A stretch of DNA of 64,000 bases from Lentzea terrae (GCF_003265345.1 NZ_QFWW01000026.1:519778-583777), one strand, 5' to 3'; positions 16,646-25,399 are shown, counted from the first letter of the stretch. Made by a program: numbers and translations. The notes: generated by a model from the letters alone, not told the origin.

Positions 16646-17736
16646 ACGCGCCGCTGGCGGGCTTCACCATCGGCGTCACCGCGGCCCGTCGCGCCGACGA
16701 GCTGATCGGCCTGCTGGAACGCAAGGGCGCCACCACCATCCACGGTCCGGCGATCCGGATCGTGCCGCTCCCCGACGACGCCGATCTGCACGTGGCGACG
16801 TCGCAGCTGGTGTCCGCGCCGGTCGACGTCGTCGTCGCCACCACCGGGATCGGGTTCCGCGGGTGGTTCGAAGCCGCTGAGGGGTGGGGACTGGCCAGCC
16901 GTCTGCACCGTGCCCTCGAGGGTGCCGTGGTGCTGCCGCGGGGCCCGAAGGCCAAGGGTGCGGTACGGGCGGCCGGCCTGGTCGAGACCTGGTCGCCGGA
17001 GTCCGAGTCGAACGCCGAACTGTTGCAGTACCTGTTGCGGATGGGTGTTTCCGGCAAGCGCGTTGCCGTCCAACTGCACGGTGAGCCGCTGCCCGACTTC
17101 GTGAACACGTTGCGTGCGGCCGGCGCCGAGGTGGTCGAGATCCCGGTGTATCGCTGGGAACCGCCGGCCGACATCGGGCCGCTCGAGCGGTTGATCGACG
17201 CTACTTTGGCCGGGCAGGTGGATGCGGTCACCTTCACCAGTGCGCCGGCTGCCTCGTCGGTTCTGCGGACTGCCGGTGCTCGTTATGGTGACCTGGTAGA
17301 AGCGTTGCGGCGCAACGTTCTCGTGGTCGGCGTCGGGGCGATCACCGCCGGGCCGTTGGTTGCCGCCGGGATTCCGGTGGTGCAGCCCGCTCGGTCGCGG
17401 ATCGGGTCGATGGTTCGGGAGCTTGCCGTGGAGCTGCCTTCTCGGGCCACTCGGTTGCGGATTGCTTCCCGGGACATGGAGATGCGGGCTCAGGCTGTCG
17501 TGATCGACGGTGAACTCCGGCCCGTTGCTCCTGCGCCCATGGCTGTGTTGCGGACTCTCGTCGCTGCACGGGGCCGGGTCGTCTCTCGGCAGGACCTGTT
17601 GGCTGCCTTGCCTTCTGGAGGCGAGGAGCACGCGGTGGAGACTGCTATCGGGCGGTTGCGGACTGCGTTGGGGTCGCCGCAGATGGTGTGCACGGTCGTG
17701 AAGCGTGGTTACCGGCTTGCCATGGAGCCCGCATGA
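16642..17736 (+). CDS. nnaR: NnaR-like regulator: uroporphyrinogen-III-synthase-like domain plus winged helix
   Basis: A 364-residue two-domain protein. Residues 1-about 260 have the HemD fold (FTIGVTAARRADELIGLLE; VTFTSAPAASSVLRTAG; VVGVGAITAGPLVAAG). Residues about 275-364 form an OmpR-type winged helix (LRTLVAARGRVVSRQDLLAA; AIGRLRTAL; VKRGYRL). This is the layout of NnaR, which with GlnR activates nitrate/nitrite genes in mycobacteria and Streptomyces. It may also make uroporphyrinogen III for the sirohaem of NirB; residues alone do not decide between enzyme and sensor. It overlaps both neighbours by four bases. Codons late in the gene drift to T/G endings. Confidence 0.8.
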   Translation: MNAPLAGFTIGVTAARRADELIGLLERKGATTIHGPAIRIVPLPDDADLHVATSQLVSAPVDVVVATTGIGFRGWFEAAEGWGLASRLHRALEGAVVLPRGPKAKGAVRAAGLVETWSPESESNAELLQYLLRMGVSGKRVAVQLHGEPLPDFVNTLRAAGAEVVEIPVYRWEPPADIGPLERLIDATLAGQVDAVTFTSAPAASSVLRTAGARYGDLVEALRRNVLVVGVGAITAGPLVAAGIPVVQPARSRIGSMVRELAVELPSRATRLRIASRDMEMRAQAVVIDGELRPVAPAPMAVLRTLVAARGRVVSRQDLLAALPSGGEEHAVETAIGRLRTALGSPQMVCTVVKRGYRLAMEPA

Positions 17737-18374
17737 AACTTGTACTTGCTTTCCACGGAACGCGCGACCCGCGCGGGGCCGTGGTGTGTGAAGAGATCGC
17801 ATCGATGGTGCAGTCCTCTGTGGACGTACCGGTCGAGGTTGCCTACGCCGATGTGCGACAGCCGGACGTCCGCTCGGTCGTGGACGGGCCTTGCGTCGTG
17901 GTGCCTGCGTTTCTGGCGTCGGGGTACCACGTTCGCGTGGACATCCCCGAGCAGATCGGCAACCGGCCGGACGTGGTGCTGACCTCGCCGCTCGGAATGG
18001 ACGCGGTGCCGACCGTGCGGGATCGGTTGCGGGAAGCGGGTTTCCGCCGCGGCGACGCAGTGGTGCTCGCCGCGGCGGGTTCGTCGGACGCTCGGGCGTT
18101 GGCGGACGTGCGGCGGGCGGCGGCTTTGCTGGGGGCCTCCGCGGTCGGGTACGTGGCAACGGCGACGCCCCGCGTGGCCGACGTGGTGGCCGGACTCCGG
18201 GGACGCCGCGTGGCCGTGGCTTCGTGGCTCCTCGCACCGGGGTTGTTCCACGGGTCGCTCGCCGAGTGCGGCGCGGACGTGGTTTCCGCGCCGATCGGGG
18301 CGCACCCTCTGGTGGTCGACGCATTGCTGCGCAAGTACTACGAGGCTCGGGCGGTGCTGCGCCGGTCGGCGTGA
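17733..18374 (+). CDS. Sirohydrochlorin chelatase (CbiX/SirB type)
   Basis: A 213-residue chelatase of the CbiX family. The metal-binding histidine of AFHGTRDPRG (H8) and the second one in ASGYHVRVDIP are present, and the two halves of the chain show the internal CbiX-like duplication. It inserts ferrous iron into sirohydrochlorin to give sirohaem, the cofactor of NirB, or cobalt in B12 synthesis; the operon context favours iron. The ATG overlaps the preceding TGA (ATGA). No methyltransferase or dehydrogenase for the earlier sirohaem steps is in the window. Confidence 0.85.
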   Translation: MKLVLAFHGTRDPRGAVVCEEIASMVQSSVDVPVEVAYADVRQPDVRSVVDGPCVVVPAFLASGYHVRVDIPEQIGNRPDVVLTSPLGMDAVPTVRDRLREAGFRRGDAVVLAAAGSSDARALADVRRAAALLGASAVGYVATATPRVADVVAGLRGRRVAVASWLLAPGLFHGSLAECGADVVSAPIGAHPLVVDALLRKYYEARAVLRRSA

Positions 18375-18470
18375 CCACAGCTCGGTTTTGCGGTGATCTG
18401 TCCCCGAGGACACCAAGACCTCGGGCCGCGAGAGAGGACCACCGTGAAGCCGCTTCACATCGCTCTCGTC

Positions 18471-18510
18471 CTGGTAGCCGTCCGACGCCGCTCGCGCTGA
18501 CGGCTACCAG
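18471..18510. terminator. Stem-loop between convergent genes
   Basis: A perfect 12-bp inverted repeat (18471-18482 with 18499-18510) and 16-base loop lie between the chelatase operon and the convergent ATL gene, overlapping the latter's stop codon. The 130-bp gap otherwise holds only an 18-codon open frame (18444-18500) that is not convincing. Confidence 0.6.
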
Positions 18511-18821
18511 AGACCGGGTGCCTCTTCCTTGCGTGCGTCCTCCCAGCGGTACTCGCGCAGGTTCACCTTGCCGTCCAGGTTCGGCACGCCCTCCTCGTGC
18601 AGCATCTGCAGCTGCGTGTCGCGGAGGTGTGGTGCACAGGTCCCGTCGGCCTTCAGAACGCGTTGCCACGGCAGGTCGTGCCCGTCCTCGTTGAGGATGC
18701 GGCCGACCAGCCGTGGCGACGGTGCCTTGGCGAGATCAGCGATGTCGCCGTAGGTGGCGACTCGTCCGCGGGGGATGGATTTGATCGTGTCGCGGACTCG
18801 CTCGTGGATCTCTTCGTCCAT
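18504..18821 (-). CDS. Alkyltransferase-like DNA base-flipping protein (ATL)
   Basis: A 105-residue protein with the MGMT DNA-binding fold: the helix-turn-helix segment IPRGRVATYGDIADLA, the flipping Arg region SPRLVGRIL and LPWQRVLKADG, where the methyl-accepting Cys of PCHRV is replaced by Trp. That makes it an ATL protein: it binds O6-alkylguanine without repairing it and hands it to nucleotide excision repair. It lies 27 bp after the secreted hydrolase gene on the same strand and may be read from the P450 promoter. Confidence 0.85.
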   Translation of the reverse strand: MDEEIHERVRDTIKSIPRGRVATYGDIADLAKAPSPRLVGRILNEDGHDLPWQRVLKADGTCAPHLRDTQLQMLHEEGVPNLDGKVNLREYRWEDARKEEAPGLW

Positions 18822-18848
18822 CCCCCGAGTTTAGGGTCTGTGTCGAAG

Positions 18849-19841
18849 TCAGATCGTCTTGGACCAGGCGGCGACCGCGGAGTGGTAGTCGGGGGCGTTC
18901 GGGGCGTAGTTGATGGAGTGGCCGTAGCCGTTGAGGATGAACGTGTCGAGGCGGGGCACCGACGGGAAGAACTGGCCCTCGTCGGCCTTCAGCGCCGCTG
19001 CGGACGAGCAGTCGCTGCCCATCAGCGGGAGGCCGGAGCTGCAGAAGTGGGTGTCGTTGCCCACGGCGATCATCACCGGCACGTTGATCTGGCGGGAGAT
19101 CGGGATGATGACGGTGTTCAGGAGGATGGTGTCCACTGCCTCGGTGGCGGCGAAGACGTCCTTCGTGGACTCGTCGTGGGAGATCGCGCCGGAGATCAGC
19201 GGGCCCGGTTTGTGGAAGGCGTTGTAGCGGGTGTCGGGCATCGTGGTCAGGTAGCCGAGGTCCAGGCCCGCCGGGATCATGTTGGCCAGTACCGGGACCA
19301 CGGTTATGTAGTTCATCTTGTGCGTGAAGCCGGTGACCAGGACGCCGTCCACGTCGTGCCAGGTGCCTGCTTCGATCATGGCCATCGCGGAGCCGATGGA
19401 GTGGCCCGCGACGATGACCTTCGAGAAGCGCGGCTTCAGGGTGGAGATGACCTGGTGCACTGCGCTGGCCTGGGTGGAGGCGGTCACCAGGGCGCTCAGG
19501 GGCTTGGAGCTCTTGCCGGTGCCCAGGCGGTCCAGGGCCAGCGTGGCGATGCCGGACTTGTTCTGCGCTTGGGTGAACGAGCGGGTCGTCGGCTCGTAGG
19601 CGACGTCCCAGTACGAGCGGTCGTAGGTGCCGCCGGGGATCAGGACTTGGATCGTGGCGGCGTTCGTGGGCACGCACAGCCTGCCGGCCATGGTTTCCAG
19701 CGAGGGCACCAGTGGGGTCAGGCCGACTCGCACGGGGTAGGTCACGTCCTGGCAGGAGACGGCGGCTGAGGCGGGTGGCGGGGCCAGCAGGGTTCCGGTG
19801 GCCAGCAGCAGGGCCGCGGCGCACAGCCTGCGGAAACGCAT
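18849..19841 (-). CDS. Secreted alpha/beta hydrolase, unit 1
   Basis: A 330-residue exported hydrolase. A signal peptide (MRFRRLC, a hydrophobic core and cleavage near PPPASA-A, about residue 27) precedes a lipase/esterase-like domain with nucleophile elbow AGHSIGS (S148) and a C-terminal histidine in NGYGHSINYAP. Several cysteines suggest disulphides outside the cell. It follows the P450 by 17 bp with a GGAGG ribosome-binding site, so the two form an operon. Homologues at 24343 and 28570 share the layout. The substrate is unknown; it does not show the lid pattern of a classical triacylglycerol lipase. Confidence 0.8.
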   Translation of the reverse strand: MRFRRLCAAALLLATGTLLAPPPASAAVSCQDVTYPVRVGLTPLVPSLETMAGRLCVPTNAATIQVLIPGGTYDRSYWDVAYEPTTRSFTQAQNKSGIATLALDRLGTGKSSKPLSALVTASTQASAVHQVISTLKPRFSKVIVAGHSIGSAMAMIEAGTWHDVDGVLVTGFTHKMNYITVVPVLANMIPAGLDLGYLTTMPDTRYNAFHKPGPLISGAISHDESTKDVFAATEAVDTILLNTVIIPISRQINVPVMIAVGNDTHFCSSGLPLMGSDCSSAAALKADEGQFFPSVPRLDTFILNGYGHSINYAPNAPDYHSAVAAWSKTI

Positions 19842-19858
19842 GGGGGTACTACCTCCGA

Positions 19859-21154
19859 CTAGTTGCGGGGGACGGCCTTCATCAGCAGGCCGTCGGGGTA
19901 CGGGGCGGACGTGAACTTCACGCGCGCCGGACGGGTGGGGACCAGGCGCCAGCGTGCGGCGACGGTCGCGAGGGTGATGACGATTTCGGTGTGGGCGAAG
20001 GTGTTGCCCAGGCATTGGCGGTTGCCGCCGCCGAACGGGATGAACGCGCCGCGCGGCAAGGAAGCCGCAAAAGAAGGCGTCCAACGGTCCGGCGAGAAGC
20101 GGTGGGGGGACGAGAAGTAGCGCTCGTCGTGGTGCAGGGCGTGGGGACTGATGATGACCTCGGCGCCGGGCGGGAGGGTGGCGCCGCCCAGCTGGACTTC
20201 GGTCAGGGTTCGGCGCATCACGAACCAGATCGGGTACCGGCGCAGGGTTTCCTGCACGACCTGGGTGGTGTAGGTCAGCTTGTCGACGTCGGCGAACGTC
20301 ACCGGGCGGTCGCCGATCACCGAGTCGACTTCGGCGTGGAGGCGCTCTTCGATCTCCGGGTTGCTGCCGACCTCGTAGAGGGCCCAGGCCAGGGCGATCG
20401 CGGTGGTCTCGATGCCGGCGGTCAGCAGGGTGAGGACTTCGTCGTAGGTCTGCTGGTCGGTCATGCCGGCCAAGAGCAGCATCGAGAGGACGTCGCCGTG
20501 GTCGGTGCCGTCGGCGCGCCAGCTTTCGATCACCTGCAGGACAACGGCTTTCATGCGGGAGATCGCGGCGTCGAACTCGCGGTTGCCCGGGAGCGGGAGC
20601 TTTTCGACGAAGGACGGCGAGAGGGCGCGGATCATGCCCTGTTGGATGACGGTGAAGATGGACCGGCGGACCTCTTCGACCGCGTGCCGGCCGATCTCCG
20701 TCGAGAAGAGCGTCTCGCCGACGATGGTGACCGCGAGTTCCTGCATGTCGTTCTCGATGGTGCGGATCTCGCCTGGTTGCCAGCGCGCAGCCAGCGCAGC
20801 AGCAGCACGAGCCATCGTCGCGGCATAGGCTTCGATCCGTTCCCGGTGGAAGGCCGGCTGCATCAGTCGGCGCTGGCGCAGGTGGTGCTCGCCGTTCGAC
20901 AGCAGCAGGCCCGTGCCCAGATAGGGCTGGAACTTGTCGAACATGGCGCCCTTGCGGAACTTCGACCCCTGGGAGACGAGCACTTCGTGGGTCAGTGCGG
21001 GGTCGGTGACGAAGTAGGCGTGCAGCGGGCCGAGGTCGAGGCGCACCACCTCGCCGTGCTCGTGCAGTGCGTCGGTGAACTTGGCGCGCTGGGTGAGCAT
21101 CGCCGGGGTGTGCCCGAGTAACGGCCAGCGGCGTGGTGCCACCGGTACGGGCAT
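19859..21154 (-). CDS. Cytochrome P450, unit 1
   Basis: A 431-residue soluble bacterial P450 with the oxygen-binding I-helix AGIETTA, the K-helix ExxR in ETLRRYP and the haem loop FGGGNRQCLGN (C381). It resembles fatty-acid/terpenoid-type P450s that start with a proline-rich GHTP segment. The ATG at 21154 has AGGAG five bases upstream. No ferredoxin or reductase gene is nearby, so redox partners must be encoded elsewhere. It is divergent from the methyltransferase at 21335. Its counterpart in unit 3 is at 29583 and in unit 2 is reduced to a scar. Confidence 0.9.
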   Translation of the reverse strand: MPVPVAPRRWPLLGHTPAMLTQRAKFTDALHEHGEVVRLDLGPLHAYFVTDPALTHEVLVSQGSKFRKGAMFDKFQPYLGTGLLLSNGEHHLRQRRLMQPAFHRERIEAYAATMARAAAALAARWQPGEIRTIENDMQELAVTIVGETLFSTEIGRHAVEEVRRSIFTVIQQGMIRALSPSFVEKLPLPGNREFDAAISRMKAVVLQVIESWRADGTDHGDVLSMLLLAGMTDQQTYDEVLTLLTAGIETTAIALAWALYEVGSNPEIEERLHAEVDSVIGDRPVTFADVDKLTYTTQVVQETLRRYPIWFVMRRTLTEVQLGGATLPPGAEVIISPHALHHDERYFSSPHRFSPDRWTPSFAASLPRGAFIPFGGGNRQCLGNTFAHTEIVITLATVAARWRLVPTRPARVKFTSAPYPDGLLMKAVPRN

Positions 21155-21187
21155 CCAGACTCCTGCAGAGTTGGACCGAATGGGGAC

Positions 21188-21238
21188 GGACCACCCTAGG
21201 AGCCGTTTGGGGGAAGACGACAGTGCCTGAACGGGTGG
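21188..21238. promoter_or_regulatory. Conserved divergent control region, unit 1
   Basis: GGACCACCCTAGG (21188-21200) and CAGTGCCTGAACGGGTGG (21221-21238) recur in the same order in unit 3 and partly in unit 2, although the DNA between them has drifted. They lie between the divergent P450 and methyltransferase genes, so a shared operator or promoter is likely. Confidence 0.5.
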
Positions 21239-21334
21239 TTCCGGGTCACTCTGATGGTTCAGCGCGTTGGTCGCTCGGGTGACTAAGCTCGTTCGTCTCC
21301 CGAACCTGCCCCTCGAACCGAAGAGGTGTTCACC

Positions 21335-22153
21335 GTGGCAGAGACCCAGAACTGGGTGCCGCTCGGCATCGACACCAACGTGCCGAGCATGGCCCGCGTC
21401 TACGACTACATCCTCGGCGGCGCCCACAACTTCGCCGCCGACCGGCAAGTCGGTTCGCAGATCGAGAAGCTCGTGCCAGGGCTGCCCAGCGTGGCCAGAC
21501 TCAACCGGCGGTTCCTCGGTCGTGCGGTGAACTTCCTGATGGACCAGGGAGTTCGCCAGTTCCTCGACATCGGATCGGGCATCCCGACCGTCGCGAACGT
21601 GCACGAGGTCGCGCAGGAACGCGACCCGGCCGCGCGCATCGTCTACGTCGACAAAGATCCCGTTGCCGTCGCGCACAGCCAGTTGATGCTGTCTGACAAC
21701 GAAAATGCTGCAATCGTGCAGGCTGACATGCGCGATCCCGATGCCGTGCTGGCGAGTCCCGAGGTCAACCGGCTGCTGCGCTTCGACGAACCCATCGGGT
21801 TGCTGATGCTGTTGATGCTGCACTGGGTCCCGGACGAGGACGACCCGCAGAAGCTCGTCGCCACCTACCGCGACGCGTTGCCCGCCGGCAGCTTTGTGGC
21901 GATGACGCACGTGGCCAAGGACCAGATCGACGAAAGCGTCGACCAGGCCGCCGCGGTGGTCAACCGCAGCAAGAGCGCGGACCAGATGCACATGCGCACA
22001 CACGCGCAGGTCAGCGCGCTGTTCGACGGGTTCGAGCTGGTCGAGCCCGGGCTCGTCGGGTGTGGCGAGTGGCGGCCGGACGGGCCTGCGGACATCGCGA
22101 ACGAGGCGTCCATGAACATGTTCCTGTACGCCGGGGTCGGTCGTAAGGGCTGA
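21335..22153 (+). CDS. PF04672-type SAM-dependent methyltransferase, unit 1
   Basis: A 272-residue member of the actinobacterial S-adenosyl methyltransferase family PF04672 (Methyltransf_19, formerly DUF574). Signature stretches are ARVYDYILGGAHNFAADR (N-terminal), the SAM loop FLDIGSGIPT, the acidic strand VYVDKDPVAV and LLMLLMLHWVPDE. Targets of this family are largely unknown. The GTG at 21335, with AAGAGG eight bases upstream, is used. The GGDEF-EAL gene follows 102 bp later behind its own conserved element. Confidence 0.85.
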   Translation: MAETQNWVPLGIDTNVPSMARVYDYILGGAHNFAADRQVGSQIEKLVPGLPSVARLNRRFLGRAVNFLMDQGVRQFLDIGSGIPTVANVHEVAQERDPAARIVYVDKDPVAVAHSQLMLSDNENAAIVQADMRDPDAVLASPEVNRLLRFDEPIGLLMLLMLHWVPDEDDPQKLVATYRDALPAGSFVAMTHVAKDQIDESVDQAAAVVNRSKSADQMHMRTHAQVSALFDGFELVEPGLVGCGEWRPDGPADIANEASMNMFLYAGVGRKG

Positions 22154-22210
22154 AACCACCCTGTAGTGTCGGAGGTTCACTCCGTCGGCGCAGCGAGCGT
22201 CGACTCCCGG

Positions 22211-22228
22211 TAGGTAGACTGCCGGACA
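22211..22228 (+). promoter_or_regulatory. Conserved element before the GGDEF-EAL gene, unit 1
   Basis: TAGGTAGACTGCCGGACA lies 27 bases before the start codon. Matching GGGTAAACTGCCGG sequences stand at the same distance in units 2 and 3, so TAGACT/TAAACT may be a -10 box. Confidence 0.4.
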
Positions 22229-22255
22229 CTCTCCAACCCATACAGGGCAACGGGA

Positions 22256-24346
22256 ATGACGAAACCGAGCCGAAGACCCGATGCCGCTCCGCCACCGGAC
22301 ACCGCCGCCGTCCGCGCGCGAGAAGCCTTGGCGCGCAAGTGGAGCTACCTGGTCAGCAGCGTCATCGTCGTCGCGCTGAGCAGAGACGAGCTGGACGCTG
22401 AACTGGGCGCCCAGCTCGATGCGTTGTGCGCGGCGCTGCACAACGAGCCGTTCGACCCTGCCCCGTTCGAGGAGGTGGGCGAGCGACTCGTCGCTCTCGG
22501 CTACGTCAACGAGCCCGGACTCCAGCGCACCGTCGACGTGCTGGGCAAGGGCCTGCTGGCGCTGGAGGAGTTCCAGGCGACGGACCAGCACACGGTCCGG
22601 GTCGTGGGTGGCATGGGCGCGCTCGCGTGCGGGTTCGCCGCGGCGCGCGGGCGCTCGATCCTGGACCAGCAGGAGAGCATGCAGCGCTCGCTGCTCAAGG
22701 CCGCCAACGACGCGCAACGCGACCAGCGGCAGAGCGAGGCGAAGTTCGAGGGCTTCGCGTCCTCGTCGACCAACGGCGTGCTGATCGTCGGCCTCGACGG
22801 CCGGCTGGCCTGGGGCAACGACGCGATCGGCAGCATCCTCGGACACCGGCCGGAGCCGGGCACCCGGCTGGCGGAGCTCATCGCGCCGACCTCCGTCGTG
22901 GTGTTCCGCGAGATGATGGAACGGGTGCTCGCCGAGACCGGCGAGTTCGAGCGGGAACCCATGCAGCTCGTCCGCGGCGACGGCGACTTCGCCAAGGTGA
23001 CGCTGACGGCGTCACTGCTGCGGGACGACGACGGCAAGGCGAGCCACGTGCTGGTGATCGCCGACGACGACACGGAACTGGCGCTGCTGCAAGGAGAACT
23101 GCGCAGGCAGTCGCTGCACGACGTGCTGACCGGGCTGCCGAACCGGCAGTTCTTCACGACCCACCTGGAGACCGTGCTGCGCCGCGCCGACCCCGAGCTC
23201 GGCGTGACGATCTTCCACCTCGACCTCGACGCGTTCGGCCTGGTCTGCAACAGCCTCGGCGGGCGGGTCGGCGAACACCTGCTCCAGCACGTGGCACGCA
23301 GGCTGCGGGCGTTGCTTTCGCACGAGCAGGCGATGGTCGCGCGGTTCAACGGCGACGAGTTCGGCATCGTCGTGGAGAACACCGCTCTCACGCCGGACGT
23401 CGCGAACACGATGGCCACCATCAACGCCGACCTGGGCGAACCGACCTATGTGGACGGTCACGGGCTGGCGGTCTCGGTGAGCGCCGGCGTCGTGCACCGG
23501 CCGTCCCCGGACGTCGATCCGGTGGAGCTGCTGCGCATGGCGGACCTGGCGTTGCGGCAGGCCAAGAAGGACCAGCGCGGTCAGTGGCAGTTGTTCCACG
23601 GCAACCAGGACACCGAACGCAGGCGCGACCACGCGCTCGCCGTCGTGATGCCGGGAGCGTGGGAACAGGGCGACATCGGCGTGGCCTACCAGCCCGTCCG
23701 CGTGCTCGCGACCGGTGAGTTGGCCGGCGTCGAGGCCGTGCTGCACTGGGACCTCTCCGACCGGTGCGCCGAGCTCGCGGACCAGACCGGCCTCATCCTG
23801 CCGATGGGCGAGTGGCTGATCAGGATCGCGGCCGGCCAGGCGCAGTGGTGGCGTCAACGCGGTGAGCTCGACGAGCAGTTCGGCATCCGGCTCACCCGGC
23901 ACCAGGCGACCGACGCGGACCTGGTGTCCCGCGTGGCGAACGTGCTGGAGGAGACCGGGATGCCGCACGAGCGGCTCACGCTGACCATGCCGGTCGGCGT
24001 GCTGGACGTGGAGAACGCGGCGGAGAACCTGGACACGCTGGCGGCCACGGGCATCCGGATCGCGCTCGAGGACTTCGGGCTCGGGCCGCGCGACCTGGCG
24101 TGGCTCTCGGAACTGCCGATCGTGTCCGTGTGCGTGCCGAAGGACCTGGTGCGGCGGCAGGATCCGCGGTCCGCCGCGCTGATCCAGGCCGTGCACGAGC
24201 TGGGCGTGAACCTCTGCGTCGACGGCGTCGAGACCGCCGAGCAGGCCAAGTGGTGGACGGAAGCGGGCGCCGACCTCGCGATCGGCGCCCACTTCGGCTC
24301 TCCGCTGGACGCGGGCGAGTTCCTGAAGAAGCTGAACGAGAGCTAA
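22256..24346 (+). CDS. PAS-GGDEF-EAL protein with degenerate active sites, unit 1
   Basis: A 696-residue cytosolic protein: a conserved helical N-terminal region (about 20-165), a PAS domain (about 165-285), a GGDEF domain (about 285-455) and an EAL domain (about 470-690). Such proteins make or degrade cyclic di-GMP. Here the GGDEF motif is NGDEF (365-369), the K and N of the FKxIND helix are missing and there is no RxxD inhibitory site. In the EAL domain only the first Glu (VEAVLHW) and a Lys remain; DDFG is EDFG and EGVE is DGVE. It may bind rather than turn over nucleotides. The stop overlaps the next convergent gene. Confidence 0.85.
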   Translation: MTKPSRRPDAAPPPDTAAVRAREALARKWSYLVSSVIVVALSRDELDAELGAQLDALCAALHNEPFDPAPFEEVGERLVALGYVNEPGLQRTVDVLGKGLLALEEFQATDQHTVRVVGGMGALACGFAAARGRSILDQQESMQRSLLKAANDAQRDQRQSEAKFEGFASSSTNGVLIVGLDGRLAWGNDAIGSILGHRPEPGTRLAELIAPTSVVVFREMMERVLAETGEFEREPMQLVRGDGDFAKVTLTASLLRDDDGKASHVLVIADDDTELALLQGELRRQSLHDVLTGLPNRQFFTTHLETVLRRADPELGVTIFHLDLDAFGLVCNSLGGRVGEHLLQHVARRLRALLSHEQAMVARFNGDEFGIVVENTALTPDVANTMATINADLGEPTYVDGHGLAVSVSAGVVHRPSPDVDPVELLRMADLALRQAKKDQRGQWQLFHGNQDTERRRDHALAVVMPGAWEQGDIGVAYQPVRVLATGELAGVEAVLHWDLSDRCAELADQTGLILPMGEWLIRIAAGQAQWWRQRGELDEQFGIRLTRHQATDADLVSRVANVLEETGMPHERLTLTMPVGVLDVENAAENLDTLAATGIRIALEDFGLGPRDLAWLSELPIVSVCVPKDLVRRQDPRSAALIQAVHELGVNLCVDGVETAEQAKWWTEAGADLAIGAHFGSPLDAGEFLKKLNES

Positions 24347-25338
24347 ATGCTGCGTTGCCACGCGACGACCGCCGTGTGGTAGTCAGCGGAGTTCGGCGCG
24401 AAGTTGAAGCAGTGGCCGTAGCCGGTGAGGACGAACCCGTCCACTCGCGGCGCGTCCGGGAAGTACGGCCTCTCGGACGCGGCCAGCGCCTCTCCGGACG
24501 AGCAGTCGGCGCCGAGCGGCGGGGTGCCGCAGAAGTGGTCTGCCTGTGCTTGGGCGGTCAGCACCGGCACGGTGATGTCGCTGCTGGCCGGGATCACGAT
24601 GTTGTTCATCAGGACGGTGGTGACTGCCTCGTTCGTCGCGAAGACGTCCTTTGTGGACTCTTCGTAGCCGATCACGGCGGTGTCCAGCGCGCCGGGCGCG
24701 TGGAAGGTGGTGTAGCGCGTTCCCGGTGCCGTGGTCAGGTAGCCGGGGTCGAGCCCGAGCCCGCTCAGCTGCGGATCGAGGGTCACCGGGATCATGTTGG
24801 TGAGCGCGGGCAGCCCGGTGAGGTGGTTCAGCTGGTTGGTCAGGCCGGTGACCAGCACGCCGTCGACGTCGTGGTACGTGCCGGCCTCGGCGATCGCGAT
24901 CGCCGAGCCGACCGAGTGGCCGCCGACGAGCACCTTCTGGAACTGCGGGCGGAGGTCGCTGATCACCTCGTGCACCGCCGCCGCCTGGTTCACGGTGTTG
25001 ACCAGCAGGCTCACCGGTTTGCTGCTCCTGCCGGTGCCGATCCGGTCCACCGTCATGGTGGCGATGCCGGCGTGGTTCATCGCCTGTCGCACCGAGCGGA
25101 TCTCGGGCTGGACCGGGATGTCCCAGTACGCACTGGTGTAGGTCCCGCCGGGGATGAGGACCTGGACCGTGGTCGCTCCCTGCGGCACGCAGAGCTTGCC
25201 GTACATGGTCTGCTGGGTGAGCCCCCAGCGGACCGGGGTGTACACGTCCTGGCAGCTGGTTTCGACCGCGTTCGCGGGAGTGGGCGCCAGACCGAGCAAT
25301 GTGAGCGATACGGCGGCACAGAGCCGACGGATGCGCAT
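24343..25338 (-). CDS. Secreted alpha/beta hydrolase, unit 2
   Basis: A 331-residue exported hydrolase closely related to the unit 3 copy. The signal peptide ends near APTPANA (about residue 24), nucleophile elbow GGHSVGS has S142 and the C-terminal histidine is in TGYGHCFNFAP. The ribosome-binding site GGAGG is nine bases upstream, as in unit 3. In units 1 and 3 a P450 gene precedes it; here the P450 is gone and only a scar remains, so the gene is now first in its transcript and its expression may have changed. Stop codons overlap with the unit 1 GGDEF-EAL gene. Confidence 0.8.
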   Translation of the reverse strand: MRIRRLCAAVSLTLLGLAPTPANAVETSCQDVYTPVRWGLTQQTMYGKLCVPQGATTVQVLIPGGTYTSAYWDIPVQPEIRSVRQAMNHAGIATMTVDRIGTGRSSKPVSLLVNTVNQAAAVHEVISDLRPQFQKVLVGGHSVGSAIAIAEAGTYHDVDGVLVTGLTNQLNHLTGLPALTNMIPVTLDPQLSGLGLDPGYLTTAPGTRYTTFHAPGALDTAVIGYEESTKDVFATNEAVTTVLMNNIVIPASSDITVPVLTAQAQADHFCGTPPLGADCSSGEALAASERPYFPDAPRVDGFVLTGYGHCFNFAPNSADYHTAVVAWQRSI

Positions 25339-25370
25339 GGGGAACAACCTCCAACTGCTGCTGGTCGCGC

Positions 25371-25399
25371 AAATTCGTGGGAAATCGAATCTTTTCTGC
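25371..25399 (-). pseudogene. Scar of a deleted P450 gene, unit 2
   Basis: These 29 bases match 30808-30837, the codons for FEFTTNLR near the N-terminus of the unit 3 P450, at 27 of 30 aligned positions with one gap. On the left the sequence is still like the P450-hydrolase junction of unit 3 (CAACCTCCAACT). The rest of the P450, both the first 20 or so codons and more than 1.2 kb of the 3' part, is absent. Confidence 0.75.

Noticed and set aside
17733..18374. Chelatase gene as part of a cobalamin pathway
   Set aside because: No other B12 gene is near, and the four-base overlaps with the nirBD operon favour sirohaem for nitrite reductase.
18444..18500. Eighteen-codon frame (starting GTG, KPLHIALVLVAV) after the chelatase gene
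   Set aside because: Too short to support, and its 3' half is part of a perfect stem-loop that better explains the sequence.
22154..22255. Cyclic-di-GMP riboswitch before the GGDEF-EAL genes
   Set aside because: The leaders are only about 100 bases, and the typical conserved core is not visible; the conserved part looks like a promoter.
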